Below are positions 1-13,329 of a DNA stretch of 64,000 bases, in pieces. The stretch's first letter is position 1. The number at the start of each line of letters is the position of its first letter. The DNA is taken from the NCBI GenBank assembly GCA_002099365.1, contig MSED01000015.1, positions 2,480,001 through 2,544,000 on the forward strand, written 5' to 3'. Position numbers and translations under genes: made by a program. The stretch comes from Phialophora verrucosa. Its lineage: Eukaryota; Ascomycota; Eurotiomycetes; Chaetothyriales; Herpotrichiellaceae. Below the pieces are notes generated by a model that worked only from the letters and a program-made list of their open reading frames with translations, was not told the DNA's origin and did no database searches.

Positions 1-3000
1 CTGGTTGGATGACCAGGCCCGTACCGGCTTCGCATGCATGTTGAGCATCCCTGCTAACCTTTCTGATGTTTTGCATTCCAACATGTTGGTACGGTGTGCG
101 CACAAGTACGGCTTCCTGTACAGTTTGAAGGTAAGATTGTACAGAGCTGGTTCGGCTGATATGTATGCGCAATGGTAAAGTCGCGATCAATGGGCCCTCA
201 ATGCTTTCGACTCCCGCCAGAGGAATGTCTCGACCTGTGAGCGTTTCGCCAAACACGATGTCGTCGCTTCCTGTGTACTGTGACATTACGAGCGACCATG
301 CCCCACGGATCAATGTAGCTATTGTGAAAGTCGATCCAAGGTTTGTCTCAAGCGCAAATTGATGTTCAAGCATGCCGTTGGGAGTCGGCAAATAGTCTCT
401 CGAGGGCAGACGCGGAAATTGAGGTCCAACGGCTCCTTCCAATTCCTGCCGCCAAAACTGTTGAGCCTCGACTTCATCCACGTCTCGCAAATACCTGACA
501 AAGTCCTTCATTTCAGCTCGTGACTCGATTTGCTCACCCCGCAGGGCACTGCTGACTTTCTGGAGTATCAGAGGTTCGGACCACCCATCGTAGAGCACGT
601 GATGAATGGTCCATACCATGTATCGTTTGTCATCTGTTGAGTTGTCGACGATGGCATATCGAGCTAGACTTTGACCAAGTTCCATCTTCTCGTTCTGGTC
701 ATCGTCAAGGTATTGCGATAAATCAGTCGAATATCTCCAGCATGTGCTTTCTCTCAACACAACTTGCTGCAAGCCATGGTCTTGGAGTTGCACTAAGCGA
801 GTGCGCAGCATAGGACTTGCCGCGACAACCTCCTCCCAAGCCTTTTTCCAGGTATCAAGGCTAATGTGTGACGGAATACAACTGACTCTCTGAGCAATAT
901 ACGCTTGTGTTGATTTGATGGAGAAGGTAAAAAGCGATTCTTGTGATGGTGTGCAGGGGTAGATATCTTCGATGGCAGCGGGATCTGTACCACACCACTG
1001 CGACGCCTCGAGACAGGCACTCTCAGCGTCTTGGGAGATCATCGAAAAGGCTGGCCTTTCTGTTCGTGTTTGAGAGCTGCAAGTTTGGGCAACGTCAGCC
1101 ATCGCTAAGAGCGTAGGGCAGCGAAAAATGTTCGCCACTGTGACATCGAGACCTTGGGCTCTACAAACAGAAACAAGTTTCATTGCCGTTAGCGAGTCGC
1201 CGCCTAGCGCAAAGAAATTGTCGTCGGGCCGAATGGTTTCTGGATCAAGCCGCAATGTCTGACTCCAGGCTAGCCGCACAAGTTGCTCAAGTTCGCTTAG
1301 CTGTCGATGAGCGGTATTAGTCGTGCCTTGGTCCAACTGTCGAAGGTCGAATGTGGCACCAAATTGCCTCAGTCTTTTGCGATCGGTCTTGCCTGATATC
1401 ATCACAGGAATGTAGTTGACCGGTACATATGCAGTTGGCACCATATACCGTGGGAGGACCTTAGCCAACTCCACATCAGCCGCTGACAGCTCTTCCTGTA
1501 GATCCTTAGTGGGATGTGCCCACTGTAGATCGGTAGACTCTTGCCCTTTCACAGACTGAAATGCAATGAATGCCATTAATATAGGTTGACCTCCAGAACC
1601 TGAAGGCACAATCACCTCTGCAATGGCGTTGGTGCCTGGAGGAAGTCTAGCTTTGAGCTGGTACTCGATTTCTCCAAGCTCGACGCGTTGTCCGCGCAAT
1701 TTGACCTGCGTGTCCTTTCGCCCAATGAAGACAATGCCGCCAGAGCCATCAGGATCATATCTCCCAAGATCTCCAGTTTTGTATAAACGGCCGCGGCGAC
1801 CTTCATAGCCATTATGGCCTGCGGTGAGCCACGACGGGTCACTAATAAACGCCGCCGCGGTTTTGTCGGGATCATTCAAGTAGCCTTGTCCCACAATTGG
1901 ACCCTCGACAAGCAATTCGCCCACAGCACCGACCGGCATGAGCGTTTCGTGATCAGTGGGGTCGACGATCCATATGGCTGCCCCATTGCCTCTCCCAAGG
2001 GATACATAGTCCCTGCCTGTGGCAGCGCTGCTGTTGATTGTACATCCGATCGTGCATTCGGACGGGCCGTAGCCTATGACGATCCTAGTGACTTGGCCCC
2101 AGTGTGTTACTTCTCTTGCAGTGGCTGCCTCCCCTCCGAGACCCAGGGCGCTGAGCGATGCCACAACATCCGGGTCCAATATGCGGGCCACCGAAGGGGT
2201 CAGGCCGGCATAGTTGACTTGCATTCTCCGCATTGCTCCGTTCAAGTCGTTCATCCGATCTTCGTCAGAGGGAATGCAGAGACACCCGCCCTTCGACAGA
2301 GTGCAAAGCATGCTGTCGATGCTGACGTCAAACGCATACGACGCAAAATCAAGGACCCTGGAGTGCTCCGTATAGCCGACTGCCTCCGCTCGAGGAATGG
2401 CACTGCTTGTGTAGGTTTCGTGAGAAATCAAGACTCCTTTCGGGAGACCCGTGCTTCCGGAAGTGAAAATGATGTACATCAGTGCAGATGGGGGAACGGC
2501 TGTCAAATTTGGCGTGACTTGTGAGCATGAAACGTGCTTGAATGACTCCTCTTCCACAACCATGAGGTTCCCCTCGGGCAAGATTGCGGCCGAAAAGTCA
2601 TGTTGTTTCCGGGATGTAAGCATCCGCTTTGCTCCGACCTGTTTCGCCATGGTTTGCAGGCGAGCAAGCGGAAGCGTAGGATCCATCAGCACGAAAGTCG
2701 CCCCTGCTTTCATCGCCGCAAGCACGGCAATGATGGTCCATCTAGACTTCTCAAAGCACACGGGTAGGACGTCATGCAATTCGACACCCATCTCTTTCAG
2801 CGAGTACGCAATGGATGTAGAATATTGGTCAATTTCGGTATACGTCAGGCTGCCATCCCAGGATAAGATTGCTACCTTGTCGTTGAATATCTGGGCTTGC
2901 TGGGAAATCACGTCGTGCATGCAAACGTGATAGGATGGTGGCAATGGGTGATTCCACCTCCATATTTCATCCAGATCAGCTGTTGTCGGTCGAATAAAAC

Positions 3001-3672
3001 TTTCAATGGGGCCGTCCCGGTCCAAAATGCACCTTTTGACGGTATCGACCAGTGTTATGACGTGCCGTGTGATCGTATATGGCAACATGTTCTCAGTATG
3101 CCATACTGGACGAATTTTGAGACGGCCATCGTCAAATTGTGTTTGCAAGTGCAGTGTACACTTCGCTCGAGAGGTCAGCGACGAGACGTTCGAGTTGACC
3201 AGCTACTCACTTGATCATTCGCTTCCTCAGGCGTCTGAGACAGGGAACTTGTGCTCAGCAGAAGCGAAAGGGAGCCGGAGCTTCCAGATAACTGAGCTGG
3301 GGTACATGCCGTGAGGTAGCCAGCAATTCTATCACCAACTTGCCCGATGTTATCTTGTAAACCTGTGATCAATTCATCCATCACCAAGCGGTTTTTAACA
3401 GGCTTGTGCAGAGCGCCATTTCCTCGACCCTCATAAGCCCAATTAAACCAAACTTGGCCGTCATCTTGGGTTCGTAGGAGAACGAGGAGCCATGCGAGGA
3501 GCACGATCTCCTCTCTTAGACCAGTTGGAGTGTTTGGTGGATCGGATGCAAGACCGGCGACCTTGAAAGACCAAAAACCCTCAGCGTCAGCGTCTCCGGT
3601 AGACACTATGTCAGCAGAATGGCCATTTGCCTGCCTTCGAAGATCTCTCTCGTCAACTTGTATAGAGCCCAT
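1..3672 (-). CDS. sidD: Extracellular siderophore NRPS, SidD/NPS6-type (5' part, truncated by window edge)
   Basis: Large nonribosomal peptide synthetase read on the minus strand. Exon 1 is 3672-3211, the intron 3210-3161 (50 bases, phase 0), and the frame then stays open to base 1. After an N-terminal segment of about 160 residues without clear motifs comes an adenylation domain with FTSGSTGLPKG (near 2450) and GELLVEGP (near 1915). A carrier domain follows with DNFFALGGDS (near 1200; Ser carries phosphopantetheine), then a condensation domain with the intact active-site motif HHVLYDG (near 595), still open at base 1. The A-T-C order matches the start of SidD/NPS6 synthetases, which join acyl-N5-hydroxyornithine units. 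The SidF, SidH and SidI genes next door support that identity. A second half (partial A, T, C) is expected beyond the window. The ATG at 3672 is the natural start. NRPS is certain; SidD is an assignment from context. Confidence 0.9.
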
Positions 3673-5199
3673 TCTAATGGCAGTCCAACTTTCTCGCTGC
3701 CGACTGAGCTCAATATCGAGAAGATGACTTGGGCTTGAAGCTGTGATCCATTCAATTGGGAATCAGACGAGTCACTGAATCATCCCACACCAAAAAATAT
3801 GATCAGCGGCTTGGTGCGAAGTTGGAGGCGAGACTCCGCATAGGGACCTGGCGTAGCCGACCAGGATATGGAATTTCGCATGTCTGTGGACCTGGCCTGA
3901 TGCCCACATCTGGTTGAAGGGAGTGAGGCATTTGAAGAGGAGTACATCTTCCCCTGCGAGGGCTGGAGAATGTCCTGTCATTTCCATGGCAGGTCTAGTT
4001 GTAGTGGGGTCTACGTACTGAAATACAGCTTGTGTCAAGACGCTGGTATTTCAGGTAGCGCGGTATACGTTCCGTCTCGTTATGTATAATGTATATGACG
4101 AAGGTAATAATAGTCGACAAGGTGTGGACGATGTTGTGGGTTTGAGATGGCACAATGCCAAGCCGCTAACGTAGGTTTCTGCCAAGGCCAATGATAATCT
4201 AATCTGATCAGATTTTTCACCATTCGTCTCTCTGATTTGGCCACGTCAACTTCGGTTAAAATTGACACGCATGTTGCAACCACCCTCCTCACTACGAGTA
4301 CTCTACTCGCACAGGTTGCCCCCGCCGATTACCCCATACGACAGTCCCCGTCAATATTAACTGCTTGTGCATCTGCTCTTCGCAACGAGAATCAACCGGA
4401 CGATCCACCGAACGGAGCTCATAGTTCCTAAGCCTGCAGGGTTTCGGGGAAAGAAAAGGAGATGGATTGCTTGTGACAAGGCACGGGCGATGTCGGAGCC
4501 TGAAGAGAAGTGATGATGCGGTGAGCCGCTCCAGTCCCGTCAACAAGGACCTAGTTGGCCACTTCGCAACATCATTGAGACAGAAGCCCTAGACCTGAAA
4601 GGACTGCTGGAAGAATTCAGTAGGACCGATTGGATCGCCAGATCGGCTGGCCAAATGTGACGCTGTAGGTACCTGGTGGCTTTCTCGCTCTCATTGCCCT
4701 TGACTCTGAAGGACCATGTCAAGCTCCATGTCAAGCTCGGGGACAAGAAGTCGCATGTGGACTTTGCATTCTGCGTTCGACAACCTCGACCTGATGGAGA
4801 ATATGCATGTCGATTTCCTAAACCTCTTGGCGGCTACCGTATTTTGACTTTACAATGCTGCTCGTTTTACGTCCCGTTACACTTGCCCTGTTATGCTAAT
4901 CCATCCTCCAAACTGGCGTTTCGCGTGCCCTGTTGCTCAGACCCACCTCGACGGTCACCTCGCCGCCCATCAATCCTCAAGGTGCAATCCTCTCAGGCCG
5001 GCATCGGAATGGCGAGATTTTCATTCGGATGCTGAAACAATTCCTACGGCAATGCAAATTGCCACCGTCGTGCACAACGGAGACGACGAGCTAAGAAGTT
5101 CTCGAGGGAAACCTCGGCCAGAAAAGCAGTCTTTACAGGTCAAGCACACAGACAAGACACTCACAAGGCTGCAAGCAGCCTCACCAGCTCTGTATCAGC
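3673..5199. promoter_or_regulatory. Divergent intergenic region between NRPS and ABC transporter
   Basis: This 1.5 kb stretch has no convincing gene. A CCAAT box at 4188-4192 runs directly into TGATAA (4192-4197). Twelve bases after the CCAAT there is GAT (4205-4207) inside a palindromic run ATCTGATCAGAT. CCAAT followed at 11-12 bases by an RWT half-site is the arrangement reported for the iron regulator HapX with the CCAAT-binding complex, and GATA cores are bound by SreA. The position suits shared iron control of the two flanking genes, but this is motif reading only. Confidence 0.4.
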
Positions 5200-8100
5200 A
5201 TGAACCTGTTCCAGAATCTCTTGGGCTACCCTCGCCTACTTTTGGCCGGTAGCCCTTCCAAAGTCGATACGGGCATGCTATTGTTGGCTCTGCTATCTGC
5301 GATAGCGTCCGGCATCCCATTCCCATTGATTGGAATTCTTTTTGGTCAACTCATCGACGACTTTAATTCGGCAACATGCGACTCACCCGACACTTCCAGT
5401 GCTCGGGCACAGCACCAAGACAGTGTCGACGACAAAATCCTTCTGATCTTGTACTTGGCCATCGCCCAGTTCGTCACCATCTATATGCACCTTTCATGCT
5501 GGACTTTGAACGGGGCTCGGCTCGCACAAAGACTACGAGAGAGTTACTTACATAATCTGCTCCGACAAGAGCCGTCATATTTCGACAAGTTGCCTCCCGG
5601 CGAAGTCGCCTCTCGACTTAATGGCGACATCCAGGCAATCCGGTCAGGTACATCTGAGAAAGTGGGAATTTGTCTCTCAAGTCTATCCTTTTTCATCACG
5701 GCATATATCGTGGCTTTCATCAAGGACTATAAGCTCGCGGCAATGCTAGTCTCGTTGATACCGGCCTACTTCCTGATGTCATTCGTGGGAAGCCATTACG
5801 TCGAAAAGTACTCCAGACGGATGTCCGATTATGCTGCTACCGCCGCTTCAATTGCTTCAGAAGCACTTTCCAATGTTGTTGTCGTGCACGCATTCCGCGC
5901 AAACACCCGGCTGGAAGATAAATTCGCCAAGGCGCTCAAGGCTTCTGAACGTGAAGGCTTAAAGAAGGCGTTGGCGGTGGGTGTACAATCCGGGGTCCTA
6001 TATTTCGTCGCCTATTCTGCGAACGGTCTAGCATTTTGGCAAGCAAGTCAACGGATTGCGGATGCAGTCCTGCATGATGCTAAGACCGCCTCCGTGGGTG
6101 TTACGTTTACAGTAGTCTTCATCTTGATTGAAGGTCAGTTGGTATCGGGCTCCACCTTGAAAATCTCACTGACACATTGACAGCTACGTTGGTCTTGAGT
6201 CAAGTCGCTCCTTTTCTGCACCTTTTCGGGGCGGCTGTCGCATCATTTCAAAAGTTGCGCGAGGATATGGATCGCGAGCCGTTGATCGATGGCACAGCTG
6301 CTTCGGGGCTTCGCCTCTCGCAAGCGGAAGGCGGCTTCGAGTTTAAGGATGTCTCATTCACTTATCCATCCAGACCTGAAGTCACAGTTCTGGACCAGGT
6401 CAACCTTCGGATTCCTCCCAGGAAACACACTGCCATAGTTGGGTTTTCCGGAAGTGGCAAATCCACCATTGCGGGACTGCTTACAAGACTGTATGATCCC
6501 AATCAGGGTCAAGTCTTGTTCGACGGTCATAATCTTCGGGATCTGAATCTTCACGACCTCAGAAGCTTCCTCAGCCTCGTGCAGCAAGACCCCTCGCTCC
6601 TTGACCGTTCCATATTGGAGAACATCGCACATGGCTTGATCAATTCGAGCCATCCCAGTCATGCACATTTAAAGACAACGCTTCTTGGGCCAGACCTTGC
6701 AGATCTCGCCAACCAAGTTAGGGAAGGCCAGGACTTGGAGGCAGCAGCAGAGAAGCTGGGTTCAAACGTCGTCGAGATTATATCCTTGGTCCGAAAGTCC
6801 GCAGAGCTCGCCGACGCAGATGCTTTCATCGTTGGGTTGCAACACGGGTATGGTACCGTTGTAGGATCGAGTGGGCGGCTGATCAGTGGTGGCCAGAAGC
6901 AGCGGATTGCCCTGGCTAGGGCCCTCGTAAAAGATCCCAGGGTTCTGATCCTGGATGAGGCCACGGCATCTCTGGACTCAAGAAGCGAGCAGCGTATTCA
7001 GAGAGCCATATCTAGCATCGCCAGTGGCAGGACTATGATCACGATTGCTCACCGACTTTCGACTATCACTGGTGCCGACAATATTATAGTCATGCAGAAA
7101 GGACGCATCCTTGAAGAGGGAACTCATTCAATACTGATGGCAAAGAACGGCGCATACGCCGATCTAGTGAGGTTGCAGACTCTCGGATCCACATCCGGGA
7201 AGAACGAGACAGCAGACAGCACGAGACATTCAGATGATGGTTCTTCAACAAAGTGTGCTGTCGAGGAGGGTGTTTTGTCAAACGACGGCATCGGAACCAT
7301 CGAGAAGACTGAAGTCTCGGCCAGTCAAGCTGAGGTAAATGAATCTGCGGAAGAGCAGGAAGAGCCCGAAACTCCTTCAAAATCGCTGTGGTCTTTGGTG
7401 CGAGGATTTGCACCAGTCTTGAGACCGCACCTGCTAATCATCATTGCCTCGCTTCTCGGCTCGACTGTTGTTGGCGGGTCATTCTCTGCAGAGGCCGTGA
7501 TCTTTGGAAACACTGTCGGCAGCTTGAGTCCGTGCCAGAGCGAGTCCTACATTCGTTCTCGGGGCAGTTTCCTCGGTCTCATGTTTTTCATACTCGCAAT
7601 CATCGAGTTCTTTGCGAACGTGACCAGTTGGTCGGGGTTCGGCTGGGTCGCTGAGAAAACGGTCTACAATGTGAGAGTCTTATCCTTTCGATCATTGTTT
7701 GGGCAAGATCTTCAGTGGCATCAGTCTGAAGGCCGAACTCCAACCTTGCTGCTCTCTTACATTACCAGAGATGGCGATGCCCTCAGTGGCTTGAGCGGCT
7801 CCGTCATCGGCACGTTGTTCTCAATCACCGTCAACCTCTTTGCCGCAATTATTCTGACTCATATCATTGCTTGGAAAATAGCATTGGTCTGCCTATCTCT
7901 GGTACCACTCCTCCTTGGGGCTGGCCTTATGGAGCTCCGAGTGCTGGCGAGATTTGAAGAACGGCACGAAAACGCATATACAAAATCGGTCGGCATTGGC
8001 GTCGAGGCAATCACATCCATCAAGACGATCGCCTCCCTTTCCCTTGAAGAAGAGACCCTGAAGACTTACCGACGATCACTGAAAGGCCCTCGCAAGGAGA

Positions 8101-9218
8101 CGCTCAAAGTGAGCCTATCCGCAAGTCTCTGGCAGGCCATGACTTATCTACTCGGGAACCTCGTGAATGCGTTGGCTTATTGGTGGGGTGCCAAACAGAT
8201 TGTCGCGGGTACTTACACCCAGACACAGTTCATGATTGTGGTATTCTCCCTCCTGGTTAGCGCACTGCTCTGGAGTCAGATGTTTGCGCTCGCCCCCGAG
8301 CTCACCAGCGCGCGGGCTGCGGTGGCAAGGCTTTTGGGTCTCATTGAGATAGGACCGGATGCAATGCAAGGACGTGGGAAGAGGATACCATCCCTCGATA
8401 CATGTCTGGAGGATAAAGACCTGGAGAAAACCGCTGAAGCAAAACCGACCCTTCTGCCTAGCAACAGCCAGGGTTCGAGTGTCCAACTCCGCGATGTCCA
8501 CTTCTCATACCCAAGCCGGCCGGAGGTTGAAGTAATGAAGGGTCTGAACGTCGAAATTCGACCAGGAACCCTCTGTGCGCTTGTCGGCCCCAGTGGCGCT
8601 GGCAAATCGACAATCATCTCGCTCATCGAACGACTGTACACGCCTCAATCCGGATCCATCATAGTTGACGGGGTTGACTTGACAAGGACTCGCGACGTCA
8701 GCTTCCGCGACACCATTGCCCTGGTACCACAGGAAAGCGTCCTCTTCGAGGGTACCATTGAATTCAACATCGGCCTTGGTGCTCAACCGGGCCATGAAGC
8801 CACCCTGGACGAGATTCAAGAGGCGTGCAAGCTCGCCAACATCGACGACACCATCCAATCCTTGCCCGACGGCTATCAAACGCTCTGTGGACCAAATGGC
8901 AATCAGTTCTCGGGGGGCCAGAAGCAAAGGCTATCGATCGCGCGAGCACTGGTGCGAAAGCCCAAGTTGCTGATCCTGGACGAACCGACCAGTGCTTTGG
9001 ACGCCGAGTCGGAGAAGCTTTTACAAGACGGGCTCGACAAGGCCGCGCGAGGCATCACCGTGATTGCTATTGCGCACCGGCTGCATACGATAAGGAAGGC
9101 GAATGTTATCTTCTTGATTGAAGGAGGCCGATGCGTTGATCGCGGAACACATGAGGAATTGCTTCAGAGGTCGGAGAGTTATAGATTGAACGTTATGCAT
9201 CAGACTTTGGCTGAGTAG
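5200..9218 (+). CDS. ABCB-type (MDR/P-glycoprotein-like) full ABC transporter
   Basis: Full-size exporter, TMD-NBD-TMD-NBD, 1322 residues. Exons are 5200-6133 and 6184-9218 around a 50-base intron. The first membrane domain covers about residues 20-330. NBD1 has Walker A GFSGSGKST (398-406), signature ISGGQKQ (545-551) and Walker B VLILDE (565-570). A second membrane domain follows. NBD2 has Walker A GPSGAGKST (about 1113-1121), signature FSGGQKQ and Walker B LLILDE. All catalytic motifs are present, so both sites look competent. The linker between NBDs is acidic and Ser/Thr-rich. Length and order match fungal B-family multidrug exporters. The Aspergillus fumigatus siderophore cluster carries a comparable gene (SitT). 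Divergent from the NRPS and tail-to-tail with SidF (249 bases), it may export the siderophore or an intermediate. Family is certain; substrate is inferred from position. Confidence 0.93.
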
Positions 9219-9467
9219 CACAAGATGATGGCATGGTCCTAGGACAGAACCCTGACAAGATGACTTTGTGTATTTTTCATTTGCAGCGCGTTTCTCAATT
9301 TTTTTCTCCCAAAAGATCTCAACTATGTATGTCCTTCGGCGTCGCCGAAGTGTGGAAAAGAGTCCAGAATATGTCACTTTGTCGGCATCGCAGGGACTAG
9401 AAAGAAAACCAATCCTTCTCGACAGTACCAATGACTATTCGCACTTTTTGCCCTCTTCCTGCAAAAG

Positions 9468-10884
9468 CTATAGCTTAGCGTTCCATGCTGCTCGGTCTGC
9501 AGATTCGAGCGGCTTCTCTCGCCCGTCCCAGAAGAGCGGACACAACTGAAACCATTTCTCCCGGCTGGCGATCGAATGCACCGAGCGCTTGTGGCCCAGA
9601 TCGACGTACTTGCCAATGACGAGGCCTTGGGAGTTCTCGTAGGACAGGATCGTCGCACCCGTGGCTTTGGGCTCGCCTACGGCGTTGGCGGTGCGCGGGT
9701 CATCCAGAAAGACGTAGTGGATGCAGCTGGAATACCACGCGTTGACCCGATGGGAGCCGCGGAACGATTCGTCGCCCACAAGTGAGTGGCGGCCACGGTC
9801 GTAGTCGCCGGCGTCGTAATGGGCGCCATAGTGATCCTCCTGTTTGATGGAGAAAGAGACACGTCAATACCTGAATGATGAAATTGAAGGGTGGAGAAGG
9901 GGGGGTTAGAGGACTTACCTTTGCCCAGTACAACTCGAAATAGGCGAAGCGGGTGTTGTTGAAGCGCCCGAACAAGCAAAGAACATGCGGATCAACCCAC
10001 AGTTTGCGCAGGTATTCGCGATGCTGCTCCAACGTGCCTGTCTCGTTCCACCCTGCCGCAACACGCGGGTCGTTCTGCCACGTGTTGAAGAGCCTCAGGT
10101 GCTCTGGATCTTGCCAGTCGACCACTTCCAGGGAAAAGTGCTCGTCCAGCTCCGGGATGTACCGACTGTAGGCGATCGATCCGGGATGCGGCTTTGGGCG
10201 ACGGATGGGATGACGCGCGTAGATGGGCTCCTCGGGGAACTTCATGGTGAAGTGATAATTCTCAGGCATGATGGGATACTCGGCCAGAGGCTCGCGGAAA
10301 GGGCCATCCGTGCCGTCCCCCACCACCCAGATTGGTCGAGGTCCCATTGGAGATGCTGCTCCTTGCCAGAACGAGCTTCGAAGGATCAACAGCTCGTCAG
10401 ACTGTGCATTCATATCGTCCTTGGGGCGCCATGGCTTCGGATGTTCAATGCCTAGGCCTGTGGAAAGTAGTTCGTAGCGAATGACATCCTTTCCTGGGCC
10501 AGATAGACTCAGCCTGAAGTACTCATAGGTGGGATGGGCGAGATAGATCGCGTGAACAACATTCCAAATCTGACCAAGGGAGGGCGCACTGCTTCCCGCC
10601 CATTCGAATGTTGTGTGAGGACTCCGAACTGCTCGTGCCCAAGCGCTGTTGTTGGAGATGGGCGGAACCTGGTCCTTCGGTTTGAACGACAGCTCGAGCC
10701 ACGAGAGCGAGTCGCTATGTAACGGCTGCGACAATGATCGCCCTTCCGGGGGTTGGCTCTCCTGTGTTAAGATGAACCTAGCTGGCTTTGTTTCCGCAAC
10801 AGCGCGCACTCGATATGAGGTCAGAAACGGGTGTGGCAGCTTGACGAGAGGCCACTTGTGCGAAGATGTTGGGTTATGGGCCAT
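9468..10884 (-). CDS. sidF: SidF-type N5-hydroxyornithine acyltransferase (anhydromevalonyl transferase)
   Basis: Transfers the anhydromevalonyl group from its CoA ester to N5-hydroxyornithine. Exons are 10884-9919 and 9839-9468 with a 79-base intron (phase 0), giving 445 residues. The second half is the GNAT-like siderophore acyltransferase domain (AlcB/IucB type), recognisable by runs such as NDPRVAAGWNE, EDHYGAHYDAGDYDRGRHS, VGEPKATG, YVDLGHKRSVHS and FQLCPLFWDGRE. The extreme C-terminus is Asn-Ala-Lys-Leu, a PTS1 peroxisomal signal. The open frame continues upstream to 10938, but the first ATG is at 10884, so that start is used. It is head-to-head with sidH (458 bases between starts), suggesting a shared promoter. 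Length is close to known SidF proteins (about 460). Confidence 0.93.
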
Positions 10885-11342
10885 TCTGAAAGAATTCGAT
10901 CGTCCGAGTTCCGCTGAGATAAATGTTGCACCGATCACAGATTATCTCTGGTGCTAGGATCTGGAGGGAGGAGCTTTCTGGGAGGAGGGATTGAGATGGC
11001 GTAGTGGGACGAAGACCCCAAGGGAGGGACATAAAGGGCAACCAAGGAGGCTTGTCCCCACTGCCACCAACCTGGTCCCTCATTCGTGGGCCTTTGTGAA
11101 ATTGTGGGCGTGGATGGAGCAATGGCGACGGAACCGAATTTGCTTATTGTAGCATTTTGCGACTTGTTGAATGCTTTCCTCACACCGAGGATCGGATACC
11201 TTGGCAGAAAGCGTTTCGGTGGCTACATCCGCATCTCAAAATTCAGACTATATGTGAAGTTGATATATACTTGAGGCCAAAAGACACAAGCTTCTTGCTT
11301 GCAGAGAAAGCCGTCGACTTGGACGCCAACCTTGGAACACAA
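10885..11342. promoter_or_regulatory. Bidirectional promoter sidF / sidH
   Basis: These 458 bases separate the divergent starts of sidF and sidH. A GATA core is present (TTATCT at 10942-10947, which is AGATAA on the minus strand), 58 bases before the sidF ATG. The exact 9-base SreA motif was not seen here. No coding sequence is apparent. Confidence 0.45.
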
Positions 11343-12229
11343 ATGTCTCTCCGATCGAGGCCACTGCATTTTCTGCATTTTCACGTCTCTTTCCCGCATG
11401 ACAAAATTGTTCTGGTCACTTTGAACAGACCTGAGAAACTGAACAGTGTCACCAAAGCCACGAGCCGCGAAATACAACAGATATGGGAGCTTTTCGACCA
11501 AGATGAAAGTTTATGGGTCGGAATCATCACAGGCGTTGGGAGAGCTTTCTGTACTGGAGCAGATTTACAAGGTATGTTCAGGTGCCAGGACCGCCCTATG
11601 ACGACTTGTAATCACTGATCAGAATATGTCCTTGGACAGAATGGAACGAGATGAATAAAACTGGCGTGGTCAATGACATGTCTGCTCCCGGTCTCGCTGG
11701 GCTCCCCCGTCGAGCTGGCAAAAAGCCGATCATTGCGGCGGTGAATGGTCTATGCATGGGAGGCGGCTTCGAGATGGTGGCCAACTGCGACCTCGTCATA
11801 GCCTGCTCCTCGGCCATTTTTGCCCTACCGGAAGTGAAGCGAGGGATCGTCCCTGTGGCAGGCTGTCTACCACGGCTGACACGCACACTGGGCCTGCACC
11901 GTACAACCGATCTCGTTCTGACCGGCAGAAACGTGGGCGCCAGGGAGCTTCATAACTGGGGCCTCGTTAATCGGGTGGTAGAATCGGCCGCCGAAGTTCT
12001 CCCCGTGGCAATCCAAGTCGCCCAGGACATGTGCAGGAACAGTCCGGATGCGTTGATTGTTGGCCGGCTAGGTATTCGGCAGAGCTGGGAAACAGGTAGC
12101 GTGGAGGAGGCCGTGTCGATTCTTGCCGATCGATGGTACCCTCGCCTGATGGCTGGACCTAACTTCTCAGAGGGCATTCAGGCTTTTGTGGAGAAACGGT
12201 CGCCAGACTGGATAGATTCGAAGCTATGA
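11343..12229 (+). CDS. sidH: SidH-type enoyl-CoA hydratase/isomerase (mevalonyl-CoA hydratase)
   Basis: Crotonase-fold protein predicted to dehydrate mevalonyl-CoA to anhydromevalonyl-CoA for SidF. Exons are 11343-11571 and 11640-12229 with a 68-base intron, giving 272 residues. The crotonase signature is clear: VTLNRPEKLNS near the start, GVGRAFCTGADLQ (oxyanion-hole region, just before the intron), and AAVNGLCMGGGFEMVANCD followed by FALPEVKRGIVP. The C-terminus is Asp-Ser-Lys-Leu, a canonical SKL PTS1 signal for peroxisome import. The in-frame region before 11343 has no ATG, so this start is the natural one. The general family is certain. SidH rather than another hydratase is inferred from sidF on one side, sidI on the other, and the shared PTS1. 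Confidence 0.9.
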
Positions 12230-13329
12230 GAGGATATTGGCGCTGCAAGTCCTGATACAGAAGAATCTAATCACCGCAAGAGTGTCGCTGCTGTCCAAAG
12301 TTTCAACCTGTGAGGGTGGGGACAAGGTCGATCATGTACATAGCAGGAAAGCGCCTATATCTCCACTCTTGCTACACTCTTAAAGGCAAATACCTCAAGA
12401 GGAGAACCTCATCGAGCAAGAGGCATATCAGGACGGGAACATTTCAATCCCCTGTCAGACAGGTATTGTAATGTCGACTCTTGAAAATGCTTGAAATACC
12501 GCGCTTGTATCGAGAATCCTTTCCAATGTTGGTTAGCATAGCGCTTTCAGTGGAGCTCGTCAAGGCTGCGGTCACCCCTTATCCCCATCACGCATTTCCC
12601 CTTCTTGTTGCAATGTCACAGTTTTCTTCAACATCCTGTTACCATTGGTGCACACCTCATTAGAGGGTGGTGAACGGTATCGCTAGGAACTTCAATGCAC
12701 AGTCAAGATCGACGGCTTCGATTCTCCCCAAGAAGTGGACATTGCGAAAAAATGGCGCACTAGAAAAGTAACAAGGCCTGCAAGACCAGAGACGCACCCA
12801 TGGAAAGCCAGCTACGACTGGTGTGCACGACACAAGCTCTCTTATCAATCCAGTCCATCTTATCTGATTTGATTGTTGATCGAAACTGTTACGGTGGATA
12901 AATTCGCCACCTTCACAGAAAATGCCAGAAAGTGTTTACTCGGTTCAATCCACATGTCTCGAATGAGGTAACTTGATTGATCTATTCTCGCATGGCGACA
13001 TGTGGAACTGAAGTCCTCTCGGCAGACTTTGCTCTGCTGATTCCAGGTTTTTCCCGGGCCACCTAGTTGAAAGCCGAGGGTGAAATACGTGTTAAAGTAA
13101 AATCTTCAACCCAGGTGCACTTTTCTTGTCCGGCGACGCGAACCGAGATCGGAGATATCTCTTGGCATCAGTCTCCAGAAGCTGCGAAGATGACAGCCTG
13201 ATACACCGCGTGAGTGGGGATGATGCTAGGCACGATGTCAACATAACATCGACAACTGAAGATTGGGCTCTAGGGCAGGAGGAGGCTGAACATTGGAACT
13301 ACTGAGAATTCGTCTAGTCTCCCCTTGCG
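12230..13329. promoter_or_regulatory. Intergenic region with exact SreA-type motif upstream of sidI
   Basis: This 1.1 kb region between sidH and sidI holds no convincing gene. At 12860-12868 the minus strand reads ATCAGATAA (followed by G), an exact match to the ATCWGATAA element bound by the fungal iron repressor SreA and relatives. It lies about 460 bases before the sidI ATG. Two further CCAAT boxes (near 12523, and 12645 on the minus strand) do not have the HapX spacing. Confidence 0.5.

Noticed and set aside
1814..2524. Plus-strand open frame of 236 codons
   Set aside because: It lies opposite the NRPS adenylation domain, whose minus-strand translation has clear family motifs; the plus frame has none.
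10885..10938. N-terminal extension of SidF from 10938
   Set aside because: The codon at 10938 is GTG, not ATG. The first ATG in frame is 10884, which gives a normal SidF length.
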